In this document: in pieces, positions 5,485 to 12,845 of the stretch | How positions within the stretch are numbered: position 1 is the first letter of the stretch | How the letters are laid out: every line of letters begins with the position of its first letter | Source: Muribaculaceae bacterium | GTDB lineage: Bacteria; Bacteroidota; Bacteroidia; Bacteroidales; Muribaculaceae | Reading direction: 5' to 3' | Assembly (NCBI GenBank): GCA_016292745.1 | Contig: JAEDFO010000033.1 | Span: forward strand, 1-25,968 | DNA: 25,968 nt | Notes under the pieces: generated by a model | What the model was told of the DNA's origin: nothing | The model's database searches: none | What the model saw: only the letters and a program-made list of their open reading frames with translations | Translations under genes and position numbers: made by a program

Positions 5485-7350
5485 TTATTCGAATTCAACG
5501 AGAGGCTGGTTGGTGGCAATCACATCGCCAACATTAACCAGGACACGCTTAACTTTGCCTTCAATGTCGGCAGTGAGGTCGTTTTCCATCTTCATTGCTT
5601 CGTAAACAAGCACTTTTGTTCCAAGCTTAACGGTGTCGCCGGGCTTAACGCTTATTTCGAGCACCTTTCCACCCATCGGAGCCTTGAATGTCGGGCCGGT
5701 GATAGGTTCAACGGCTGCAGCCTCTTCCTTTACCTCTTCTTTTGCGGGTTCAGCGGGCTTGGTTGCCTGATATTCTGTTTCGCGCAGTTTGCGGAGGAAT
5801 CCGTTGGCAACGGCAGGAAGAAGTTGCATAAGCAGGTATTCAGCATCGTTCTTGGCCAGTTTTACGCCGCCGAATTCTGCGAGTTCCGGATTCTCTGGCA
5901 TCTTGTATGATGCAACATCGTAAGGATGCTCGGTGGCGTCGCCTGTGATTTGCTGACGGAATGCCGGGTCGATGGGTACCGGGGTCTTACCGTATTCGCC
6001 TTTAATAAGGGCGCTGAACTGGTTTGACACGTTGGCATAGTCGGCATTGCCTTTCTTGCGGCTGAGGGCAACCATCACTGCCTGGCTGCCTACAATCTGG
6101 CTCGTAGGAGTAACCAGCGGCACAAGACCGGCATCGCGGCGTACTTTAGGAATAAGGGCCATGGCATCGTTAAGAACATCTTCTGCGCCGAGCGACTTGA
6201 GCTGTGCCACCATGTTGGAGTACATGCCACCAGGAACTTCGGCTGTCTTTACGATGAGGTTTGGTTTCGGGAAGTTGAAGTAGTCCTCAATTGCATGGCA
6301 TGCGTCGAGCAATGCCTCTTCATTATTGGCCTTGGCAGCTGCAATAGCTTCATCGAACTTGGCATCGATGTTCGCCGGAAGAGTGTCGTTGAGCGGGTCG
6401 AAGTCGTTGGGGAACGATTTCGCAAGGTCGAATGCCTTGAGCTCCTTGCGCACGTTCTTCAGCTCGGCGCGGATTTTACCGACAGCTTCCATATTTGCCT
6501 CAACTTCTACGCCGAGTTTCTTACAGAACACGTATATAAGTTCAATTGCCGGAGCTGCACTGCCTTCGCCAAAATACCAGATATTGGTGTCGAGGATGTC
6601 GACGCCGTGGATAATTGCCATCAAAGCCGATGCCAAGCCATATCCTGGAGTACAGTGGGTGTGGAAGTCAACCGGAACGTTGACGTTAGCTTTCAGCTTA
6701 GGCATGAGCGATGCAATGCGTGCAGGGTTAACCAGTCCGGCCATATCCTTGAGGGTGATAATCTTGGCACCCATCTCTTCGAAGCCTTTGGCTTTTTCAA
6801 TGAAGTATTCGTCGGTGAAGATTTTCTTCTTCTCGGCAGGCTTTTTCCCGAATAAGCGGGCAAAGAATCCGACTTTTGCCTCTGGTTCGTCGTCTTTCGG
6901 GTCGACGGTATAGCAGACAGCACCATCGGCAATGCCGCCAAGTTCGTTGATAAGTTTTACCGATGAACGAACGTTGTCAAGGTCGTTCAGCGCATCGAAG
7001 ATACGCATCACATTAAGTCCGTCCTTAATGGCTTCTTTGTAGAAACCTTCAAGAACCGTGTTAGGGTAGGGTACATAGCCAAATAGGTTGCGACCGCGGG
7101 AGAGAGCGGTAAGGAGTGATTTCCCACCCATTGCCTCGCTGATTGATTTCAGGCGGTCCCATGGGTTTTCGCCTAAGTAGCGCATCACAGAGTCGGGCAC
7201 TGCTCCGCCCCATACTTCCATTGCATAGAAGCCGGCATCCTTATAATAAGGTAATAACCGGTTGATGCAGTCCTGGTTCAAACGAGTTGCAAATAGTGAC
7301 TGCTGACCGTCACGGAGTGTCAAGTCGCGGATTCTCAATTTCTTGTTCAT
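5485..7350 (-). CDS. Biotin-dependent carboxyltransferase subunit (pyruvate carboxylase subunit B / oxaloacetate decarboxylase alpha type)
   Basis: A 621-residue enzyme subunit that moves CO2 between carboxybiotin and pyruvate/oxaloacetate. The N-terminal TIM barrel shows TLRDGQQS (metal-binding Asp14), TLKDMAG (the Lys201 expected to be carbamylated) and DFHTHC (His230, His232). The middle region resembles the PYC/OADA conserved C-terminal domain. After a Pro/Glu/Ala-rich hinge (about 530-555) comes a biotinyl domain with EAMKMEN; Lys587 is the biotin site. An uncommon insert at residues 151-177, with the run VGFFARLFGKKP, sits inside the barrel after CYTVDP. No biotin carboxylase or Na+-pump beta/gamma genes adjoin, so its partners are elsewhere and the choice between carboxylase and decarboxylase stays open. 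Confidence 0.88.
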   Translation of the reverse strand: MNKKLRIRDLTLRDGQQSLFATRLNQDCINRLLPYYKDAGFYAMEVWGGAVPDSVMRYLGENPWDRLKSISEAMGGKSLLTALSRGRNLFGYVPYPNTVLEGFYKEAIKDGLNVMRIFDALNDLDNVRSSVKLINELGGIADGAVCYTVDPKDDEPEAKVGFFARLFGKKPAEKKKIFTDEYFIEKAKGFEEMGAKIITLKDMAGLVNPARIASLMPKLKANVNVPVDFHTHCTPGYGLASALMAIIHGVDILDTNIWYFGEGSAAPAIELIYVFCKKLGVEVEANMEAVGKIRAELKNVRKELKAFDLAKSFPNDFDPLNDTLPANIDAKFDEAIAAAKANNEEALLDACHAIEDYFNFPKPNLIVKTAEVPGGMYSNMVAQLKSLGAEDVLNDAMALIPKVRRDAGLVPLVTPTSQIVGSQAVMVALSRKKGNADYANVSNQFSALIKGEYGKTPVPIDPAFRQQITGDATEHPYDVASYKMPENPELAEFGGVKLAKNDAEYLLMQLLPAVANGFLRKLRETEYQATKPAEPAKEEVKEEAAAVEPITGPTFKAPMGGKVLEISVKPGDTVKLGTKVLVYEAMKMENDLTADIEGKVKRVLVNVGDVIATNQPLVEFE

Positions 7351-7404
7351 TACTATATTAACATTTAATGTTTTAGTACATCTTTTTTAAGTAATTCTCG
7401 CTTA

Positions 7405-7412
7405 CAAAATTA
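7405..7412 (-). promoter_or_regulatory. -7 element for the carboxyltransferase gene
   Basis: Reads TAATTTTG on the minus strand, an exact TAnnTTTG match, about 55 bases before the start codon. A clear -33 TTTG at the expected spacing is not seen. It shares the 127-base divergent region 7351-7477 with the promoter at 7445. Confidence 0.55.
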
Positions 7413-7444
7413 CATTTTTTCAAATATATAACGAATTAATTCAC

Positions 7445-7452
7445 TAATTTTG
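7445..7452 (+). promoter_or_regulatory. -7 element for the PHP phosphatase gene
   Basis: TAATTTTG is an exact TAnnTTTG match. The -33 position is only a weak T-run at 7415-7421. It predicts a leader of about 20 bases before ATG 7478. Confidence 0.6.
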
Positions 7453-7477
7453 TAAAATAAATTACTATAAAATTCAG

Positions 7478-8215
7478 ATGTTCAATATATTCCGTAGTAA
7501 AGATACTGACAAGACTTTATTCTTCCACACCGATATACATTCGCATATTGTTCCGGGTGTTGACGATGGTTCGCCCGACCTCAACACTTCTGTCTCGCTG
7601 GCAAAGGAACTCAATGCTTTGGGCATCGAGCATATCATTGCCACTCCTCACGTAACCGAGGTTACTTTCGAGAATACAGCCGAAACTCTCAGCGCTCCCT
7701 TCGAATCGCTAAAAGCTGCACTAAAGGCTGAGAATGTCAATGTTGCCATCGAGCACGCGGCCGAATACCGTCTCGATGGGTTCTTTGAACGTTCGGCTCT
7801 CGAACCCAGGCAGTTTATGCTCTATCCTAACAATTACATTCTCATTGAAAATTCATTCATTCAGCAGGCCCTTAACTTCGAGCAGATTGTGTTTGACTTG
7901 AAGACACTTGGACTCACTCCGGTGTTAGCCCATCCTGAACGCTATGCTTACTATAGCACACGCAAGAAGGTGTACCAGTCGATGCACGATTTTGAAATAC
8001 AGTTTCAGGTTAACATTCTCTCGTTCTCAGGCTATTATGGCCACGAGGTGAAGGAAACAGCGTTCTGGTTGCTGAAGAATGGTCTTGTCGACTTTATCGG
8101 AACCGACCTTCACCGTGCGACGCACATTGAACTGATAAAGAAGTTTATAGGTAGCAGCGACTACAAGAAGCTGGTAAAGAATGCCGATGTAAAGAACGAT
8201 ACAGCGTTCCGTTAA
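7478..8215 (+). CDS. CpsB/CapC-type PHP-fold tyrosine-protein phosphatase
   Basis: A 245-residue metal-dependent phosphatase of the PHP superfamily, related to CpsB and YwqE, which remove phosphate from tyrosine kinases (BY-kinases) that control polysaccharide export. The metal ligands can be placed: DIHSH (His21, His23) followed by VPGVDDGS, the TPH motif with His58, AAEYRLD, the LAHPERY motif and GTDLH near the end. There is no signal peptide, so it is cytoplasmic. Usually this gene lies in capsule or exopolysaccharide clusters beside a kinase; here it stands alone between a biotin enzyme and rsgA, so its kinase partner must be elsewhere. Its last four bases overlap the end of convergent rsgA. 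Confidence 0.9.
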   Translation: MFNIFRSKDTDKTLFFHTDIHSHIVPGVDDGSPDLNTSVSLAKELNALGIEHIIATPHVTEVTFENTAETLSAPFESLKAALKAENVNVAIEHAAEYRLDGFFERSALEPRQFMLYPNNYILIENSFIQQALNFEQIVFDLKTLGLTPVLAHPERYAYYSTRKKVYQSMHDFEIQFQVNILSFSGYYGHEVKETAFWLLKNGLVDFIGTDLHRATHIELIKKFIGSSDYKKLVKNADVKNDTAFR

Positions 8216-9144
8216 AATGGCTTGCGGTACTTCCCCTCTGTTCCATCTTCGAGAATGCTCAGATAACTGGCATAACGCGACTGACTTATAAGAGATTCGT
8301 CGACAGCTTTGAGCACTGCACATCCCGGCTCATGGGTGTGGGTGCAGTTGCCATAACGACAATTGGCCGATATGCGGAATATCTCGGGAAAGAAGTGCGA
8401 CACTTCGTTGACATCGAAATCGATGGTGCCAAAGCCTTTCACTCCAGGTGTGTCGATAATGTAAGCATCGGAGCCTATAGCAAACATTTCAGAGAATGTG
8501 GTGGTGTGCATGCCAGTGTGGTGCGATGTGCTTACATTGGCAGTTCTAAGTTCCAGCCCCGGAATTAGAGCGTTGATTAACGATGATTTTCCAACTCCCG
8601 AATTGCCGGAAAACAGTGTTATCCCTTTCGATATAACGTCGCGCACTCGGTCGACTCCGTCGCCGGTGGTTGCCGACACTCCAAGCACTTCATATCCTAT
8701 CGATTCGTACAGATACTTTATTGCCTCGTAATACTCGGCAAGTTCATCTGTATAGAGGTCGGTCTTGTTGATTACTATTGTTACAGGCACCTGGTATGCC
8801 TCGGCAGTGGCGAGGAAACGGTCGATGAAGGTAGTAGATGTAGCAGGTTCGGTGAGCGATACCACCAGAAGCGCACGGTCTAGGTTTGCTGCAATGATGT
8901 GCGATTCCTTCGACAGATTCGATGCTCGTCGTATTATGTAGTTAGTTCGTGGCGCAATCTTAACAATGAAGGCAGTGCCATCGGCATTTACAGTGATGTC
9001 GACAATATCTCCCACCGCCACGGGATTGGTGGTGCGTATTCCCTTGATGCGGAAATTCCCCTTGACTTTGCAGTTGTAGTCTTTGCAGTCGTCGGTCCTT
9101 ACCACATACCAGCTTCCGGTATTTTTTATTACTCGTCCGTTCAT
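8212..9144 (-). CDS. rsgA: Ribosome small-subunit-dependent GTPase RsgA (YjeQ)
   Basis: A 310-residue circularly permuted GTPase that works in late maturation of the 30S subunit. An N-terminal OB fold (about 1-65, KVKGNFRIKGIRTTNPVAVGD) is followed by the GTPase with its motifs in permuted order: G4 NKTD at 126-129, G5-like GVSATTGDG, G1 GNSGVGKSS at 180-188, switch region TSHHTGMHTTT, and G3 DTPG at 231-234. The C-terminal Zn finger has Cys262, Cys267, His269 and Cys275. Length and start (MNGRVIKNTGSWY) fit other Bacteroidota members. The gene converges with the PHP phosphatase and overlaps its stop. A perfect -7 element ends only four bases before ATG, so the message may be leaderless. Confidence 0.95.
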   Translation of the reverse strand: MNGRVIKNTGSWYVVRTDDCKDYNCKVKGNFRIKGIRTTNPVAVGDIVDITVNADGTAFIVKIAPRTNYIIRRASNLSKESHIIAANLDRALLVVSLTEPATSTTFIDRFLATAEAYQVPVTIVINKTDLYTDELAEYYEAIKYLYESIGYEVLGVSATTGDGVDRVRDVISKGITLFSGNSGVGKSSLINALIPGLELRTANVSTSHHTGMHTTTFSEMFAIGSDAYIIDTPGVKGFGTIDFDVNEVSHFFPEIFRISANCRYGNCTHTHEPGCAVLKAVDESLISQSRYASYLSILEDGTEGKYRKPF

Positions 9145-9148
9145 ATGC

Positions 9149-9156
9149 CAAAGTTA
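9149..9156 (-). promoter_or_regulatory. -7 element abutting the rsgA start codon
   Basis: Reads TAACTTTG on the minus strand (exact TAnnTTTG) with only four bases before the ATG at 9144-9142. Transcription would begin at or next to the ATG. No good -33 is seen, so this may be chance in AT-rich DNA. The rest of 9157-9340 holds no gene or structure I recognise. Confidence 0.4.
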
Positions 9157-9340
9157 ACAATTTTTCTGCAACAGCCCACCCATGGCCCGCAAGTTTTAAT
9201 TTCTCACATTACTTTTTGCTGAAAAACCATTGTCATTGCAGGATTAGTGGTTCGAATAGCATAAAATTGTATTCATTTTAGACAAAATACTAATGTATTT
9301 GTTGGTTTGTCATACAAAACTGTAAAATTTCGGCTGAATA

Positions 9341-9372
9341 TTTTAGCAATTCGATAAAAAGTATTACTTTTG
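9341..9372 (+). promoter_or_regulatory. Promoter of the small winged-helix gene
   Basis: TTTT at 9341-9344 (one base off TTTG), a 20-base spacer and TACTTTTG at 9365-9372, an exact -7 match. It predicts a leader of about 44 bases before ATG 9422. Confidence 0.65.
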
Positions 9373-9421
9373 CGGTGTAAAACATAGTTTTACAACATAA
9401 GTTAAATTTAAATAATTGCAA

Positions 9422-9628
9422 ATGATTAATGTTGAAACTATGGGCATGTGGGCTGGTGAAGTCTGGAATGCTCTTGCACAGGATGGTACTCTGGGCGTGA
9501 AAAAACTTAAAAAAGTAACCAAACTTAAGGAAAAAGAACTGTATGCCGCAATCGGTTGGTTAGCTCGCGAAGGCAAGGTAAGCTTGGCAGAAGACGAGAA
9601 TGATGTAATGGTATCATTAATCGGCTAA
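9422..9628 (+). CDS. Small winged helix-turn-helix protein (DUF2582 type)
   Basis: A 68-residue protein that is a single winged-helix domain of the DUF2582 family. The start motif MINVETMGMWAGEVWNAL leads into the helix-turn-helix LGVKKLKKVTKLKEKELYAAIGWLAREGKVSL and the short wing AEDENDVMVSLIG. Members are common in Bacteroidota as stand-alone proteins with unknown targets; DNA binding is presumed from the fold. ATG 9422 is preferred over the in-frame TTG at 9416. It has its own promoter and its own terminator, so it is monocistronic, and the gene is likely well expressed. No sensor domain is present. Confidence 0.88.
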   Translation: MINVETMGMWAGEVWNALAQDGTLGVKKLKKVTKLKEKELYAAIGWLAREGKVSLAEDENDVMVSLIG

Positions 9629-9656
9629 TCACGATTCTAAAACTCCTATATAACTG

Positions 9657-9684
9657 AAGGGATTCCCCGTTGTGGGAGTCCCTT
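9657..9684 (+). terminator. Terminator after the winged-helix gene
   Basis: 9657-9667 pairs with 9674-9684 (11 bp with one G-T pair) around a 6-base loop, followed by a T-rich tail (TTGTTTGTTTG). Confidence 0.85.
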
Positions 9685-9751
9685 TAGTTGTTTGTTTGGG
9701 TGCTACGAACCGTACAAGAAACGCAAAATACTGTTTGAAATGGAAAAATCG

Positions 9752-9783
9752 CTTGTGCAAATGGCACTGTTGTAGTAATTTTG
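9752..9783 (+). promoter_or_regulatory. Promoter of tamL
   Basis: CTTG at 9752-9755, a 20-base spacer and TAATTTTG at 9776-9783, an exact -7 match. Transcription from about 9790 supports ATG 9811 over the in-frame TTG at 9799. Confidence 0.7.
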
Positions 9784-9810
9784 TATTTATAACTGTAATT
9801 GAACATCGCA

Positions 9811-12132
9811 ATGTCGAGTAGGAAGGTGCTGATATTAATTATTGCAGCTGTGGCTATGCTGAGCAGCTGCAGCATTACCCGGCATGTGCCCGATGGCCAG
9901 TATCTGCTCGACGATGTGAAGATTGTGGTTGACGACAACGAGACAATCAAGCAAGCCGACCTGATTAACTATCTACGCCAACAGCCCAACCACGAGGTAC
10001 TCGGGGGAATGAAGCTTCAGCTGATGGTGTATAACATCTCAGGCCGCGATTCCACCAGCCGTTTCAATCGTTGGATTCGTCGAATCGGTTCTGCGCCGGT
10101 GGTTTACGACCCCGTGCTCACTGATGCTTCGGTGACGCAACTCACCAAGGCGCTTCAGAATCGCGGTTATTTGCATTCGCATGTCACTGCAGACACTTTT
10201 GCCCGTCCGGATAAAAAGAAGATTAAGGTGCAGTATAATGTCACCACCAATTCGCCCCACTATATCTCATCGATAGCATACAACATTCCGAACGATACCA
10301 TTCGCGACATTATTATGGCCGATTCAGCTTCGTTCCTAATAAAGCCCGACGAGCACTTTGATCGCAATGTGCTTGAGCAGGAGCGACAAAGGATAACAGC
10401 GCGCCTGCGCGACCACGGATATTACGCGTTCAACAAAGAATACATAACTTTCAATGCCGACACTGCCTATGGTGAGCGCTCTGTGAACCTGGTGCTGAAT
10501 GTGATGCCTCCTTATCGTAACGACAAGATGCCGTTCTACGACAAGCATCGCCCTTTCTATGTGCGCAACGTGAAGTTCATTACCAACTACGACCCTATAG
10601 AGATGCACGACCCTAACAGCTTCAATGCAACTGATTCAATCCGTTATAATGGTATCGACATTCTCTACGGCGACGATAAATACATACGTCCGAGTGTTAT
10701 CGACGAAAACTGCTTCATCACGCCGGGTAGCGTGTATAAAGCCTCGAATACCGACAAAACATACGAGTCGCTCAGCCGTCTGGGTATCATCAAGTTTGTG
10801 AACATCTCCTACAGTGTGGTGGGCGAAATCGATGGGGCAGTGTGGCTCGATGCCACGGTGCTCCTAACCAAAGGTAAGTCGCAGAATGTATCGCTCTCGC
10901 TCGAGGGAACCAATTCAGAGGGCGACCTGGGCTTCGGTGTCGGCACATCCTACCAGCATCGCAACATCGGTCATGGTGCTGAGGTGCTCACCACCAAGTT
11001 CAAAGCATCTTACGAAAGCTTGTCGGGCAATATATCGGGTCTTATCAACGACAACTATCAAGAGTATTCGGGCGATGTGAGCATTATGTTCCCTAAATTC
11101 AAATTTCCTTTCCTTAAAAAGAGTTTCAAGCAGAAAGTGCTTGCGACTACCGAGCTTACCACCACATTCAGCTATCAAGAGCGACCAGAATATACCCGTA
11201 TAATTGCCGGGGCCGGGTGGAAATACCACTGGACCAACAAAAACAATATGACGCGTCACGTGCTCGACCTCGTTGACCTCAATTATGTGTATCTGCCCAA
11301 AAGCCGCAGTAATTTCCTCGATAGCATATCAAATCCATTGCTGCGATACTCTTACGAGGACCACTTCATCCTGAGAGCCGGATATGTGTATTACCACACC
11401 AATAAGTTGCCGAGTAATGGCTACCGGCAACGGTTTCAAAGCGATTTCTATACTTTCCGAGCCGGTGTTGAAACGGCCGGAAACTTCCTTTATGGAATGT
11501 CGAAGCTCTTTGGTCAGAAGAAACGCGACGATGGTTCGTACCGGGTATTCGACATCAATTATTCGCAATATATAAAAGGAGAAATCGACTACACCTACAC
11601 TCATCGCTTCTCTCCCCGCCATATGGTTGCGTTCCATAGCGGGTTCGGTATCGGCATTCCTTATGGCAACTCCACCATCCTGCCTTTCGAGAAGCGTTTC
11701 TATGCCGGTGGCGCAAATGGCGTAAGAGGGTGGTCGGTGCGTACCCTTGGCCCCGGTGCTTTCCGTGGAAACAATTCTGTTACCAACTTCATCAATCAGT
11801 GCGGCGATATCCGGCTTGATTTCAACATGGAGTATCGCGCCAAATTGTTCTGGGTGCTCGAGTTGGGTGCTTTCATCGATGCCGGTAACATATGGACCAT
11901 AAAGGAATATGATAATCAGCCCGATGGCGTATTTAAATTCGATAAATTCTACAAACAGATAGCTTTGGCTTATGGGTTAGGCTTGCGATTCGACTTCACC
12001 TACTTCCTGATTCGTCTCGACTTAGGTATGAAAGCCCATAATCCTGCAAAAGGCGAGGAGCCTTGGCCCATTTTCCATCCCAACTGGAGCCGCGATTCGG
12101 CAATCCATTTCTCGGTGGGCTATCCGTTCTGA
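9811..12132 (+). CDS. tamL: TamL: lipidated BamA/TamA-family outer-membrane assembly protein
   Basis: A 773-residue Omp85-superfamily protein. It has a lipoprotein signal (LSSC, Cys20), which is the mark of the Bacteroidota variant TamL; TamA and BamA lack this lipid anchor. POTRA-like domains fill about residues 30-330 (for example DDVKIVVDDNETIKQADL, and QLTKALQNRGYLHSHVTAD). A 16-strand barrel follows, with the loop-6 motif GGANGVRGW (the VRGW/F lock of Omp85 proteins) and the C-terminal strand IHFSVGYPF ending in Phe, as the insertion signal requires. TamL is thought to work with TamB in placing proteins or lipids in the outer membrane. No tamB gene is seen here. A HAD phosphatase follows after 17 bases. 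Confidence 0.9.
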   Translation: MSSRKVLILIIAAVAMLSSCSITRHVPDGQYLLDDVKIVVDDNETIKQADLINYLRQQPNHEVLGGMKLQLMVYNISGRDSTSRFNRWIRRIGSAPVVYDPVLTDASVTQLTKALQNRGYLHSHVTADTFARPDKKKIKVQYNVTTNSPHYISSIAYNIPNDTIRDIIMADSASFLIKPDEHFDRNVLEQERQRITARLRDHGYYAFNKEYITFNADTAYGERSVNLVLNVMPPYRNDKMPFYDKHRPFYVRNVKFITNYDPIEMHDPNSFNATDSIRYNGIDILYGDDKYIRPSVIDENCFITPGSVYKASNTDKTYESLSRLGIIKFVNISYSVVGEIDGAVWLDATVLLTKGKSQNVSLSLEGTNSEGDLGFGVGTSYQHRNIGHGAEVLTTKFKASYESLSGNISGLINDNYQEYSGDVSIMFPKFKFPFLKKSFKQKVLATTELTTTFSYQERPEYTRIIAGAGWKYHWTNKNNMTRHVLDLVDLNYVYLPKSRSNFLDSISNPLLRYSYEDHFILRAGYVYYHTNKLPSNGYRQRFQSDFYTFRAGVETAGNFLYGMSKLFGQKKRDDGSYRVFDINYSQYIKGEIDYTYTHRFSPRHMVAFHSGFGIGIPYGNSTILPFEKRFYAGGANGVRGWSVRTLGPGAFRGNNSVTNFINQCGDIRLDFNMEYRAKLFWVLELGAFIDAGNIWTIKEYDNQPDGVFKFDKFYKQIALAYGLGLRFDFTYFLIRLDLGMKAHNPAKGEEPWPIFHPNWSRDSAIHFSVGYPF

Positions 12133-12149
12133 TTTTTATACTGCTTATT

Positions 12150-12836
12150 ATGAAGAAATTAGTAATCTTTGACCTCGACGGCACTCTGCTTGATACTATT
12201 AAGGACCTTGGAACTGCCACTAATGCTGCGCTCGAAAAGAATGGCCTTCCTGTCCACAATATTGAATCCTATCCGCTAATGGTGGGCAACGGTGTGCGTA
12301 AACTTATTGAGCGCGCTCTACCTCAGGATTACAAGAACGACGACGTCATCGACAGAATTCTCGCCGATTTCAAAGAGTATTATAACGAGCATAATACCGA
12401 TTTCACCGTTCCATACGATGGTATAATCGATCTTATGCGCGATTTGAACGATATGGGAGTGGCCATTGCAGTTGCCTCGAACAAATATCAGGATGCTGTT
12501 ACGAAAATTATCGGCCACTATTTTTCTGAGTTCTCTATTATTGAAGCAGCAGGACAGCGTACAGGTGTTCCGGTAAAGCCCGACCCGTCGATTGTTTTCA
12601 GTATCCTCCTGAAAGCTGAAATTGCTAAGGACGATGTGCTTTATGTGGGCGATTCGGGTGTGGATATGGAAACAGCATGGCGCGCATGTGTCGATTCGGT
12701 GGGCGTTACTTGGGGATTCCGCACCGAGCAGGAACTGCGCACTAATCGTGCAACCTTCATAGTGCACAAGCCTATGCAGATTGCCGATATAGTACGAGGC
12801 GAGAATCTGGAAAGCTATTACAACAAGCGCTCCTGA
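12150..12836 (+). CDS. HAD-family phosphatase, phosphoglycolate phosphatase-like
   Basis: A 228-residue haloacid dehalogenase hydrolase of the Gph/PGP branch. Motif I DLDGTLLDT (Asp8, Asp10) holds the nucleophile, a helical cap spans about 16-80, motif II is AVASNK, motif III Lys is in VKPDPS, and motif IV is YVGDSGVDMETA. The ending GVTWGFRTEQEL is typical for phosphoglycolate phosphatases. The probable substrate is 2-phosphoglycolate, released in DNA repair, but related enzymes act on other sugar phosphates, so this is a family-level assignment. ATG 12150 gives the standard MKKLVIFDLDG start; the frame is open farther upstream only within tamL. It sits 17 bases after tamL and is likely co-transcribed. 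Confidence 0.9.
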   Translation: MKKLVIFDLDGTLLDTIKDLGTATNAALEKNGLPVHNIESYPLMVGNGVRKLIERALPQDYKNDDVIDRILADFKEYYNEHNTDFTVPYDGIIDLMRDLNDMGVAIAVASNKYQDAVTKIIGHYFSEFSIIEAAGQRTGVPVKPDPSIVFSILLKAEIAKDDVLYVGDSGVDMETAWRACVDSVGVTWGFRTEQELRTNRATFIVHKPMQIADIVRGENLESYYNKRS

Positions 12837-12845
12837 CTTTAGCTG

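Noticed and set aside
6295..6913. Two long plus-strand frames (186 and 195 codons) within the carboxyltransferase gene
   Set aside because: They lie antisense to strongly conserved catalytic domain sequence and show no family resemblance.
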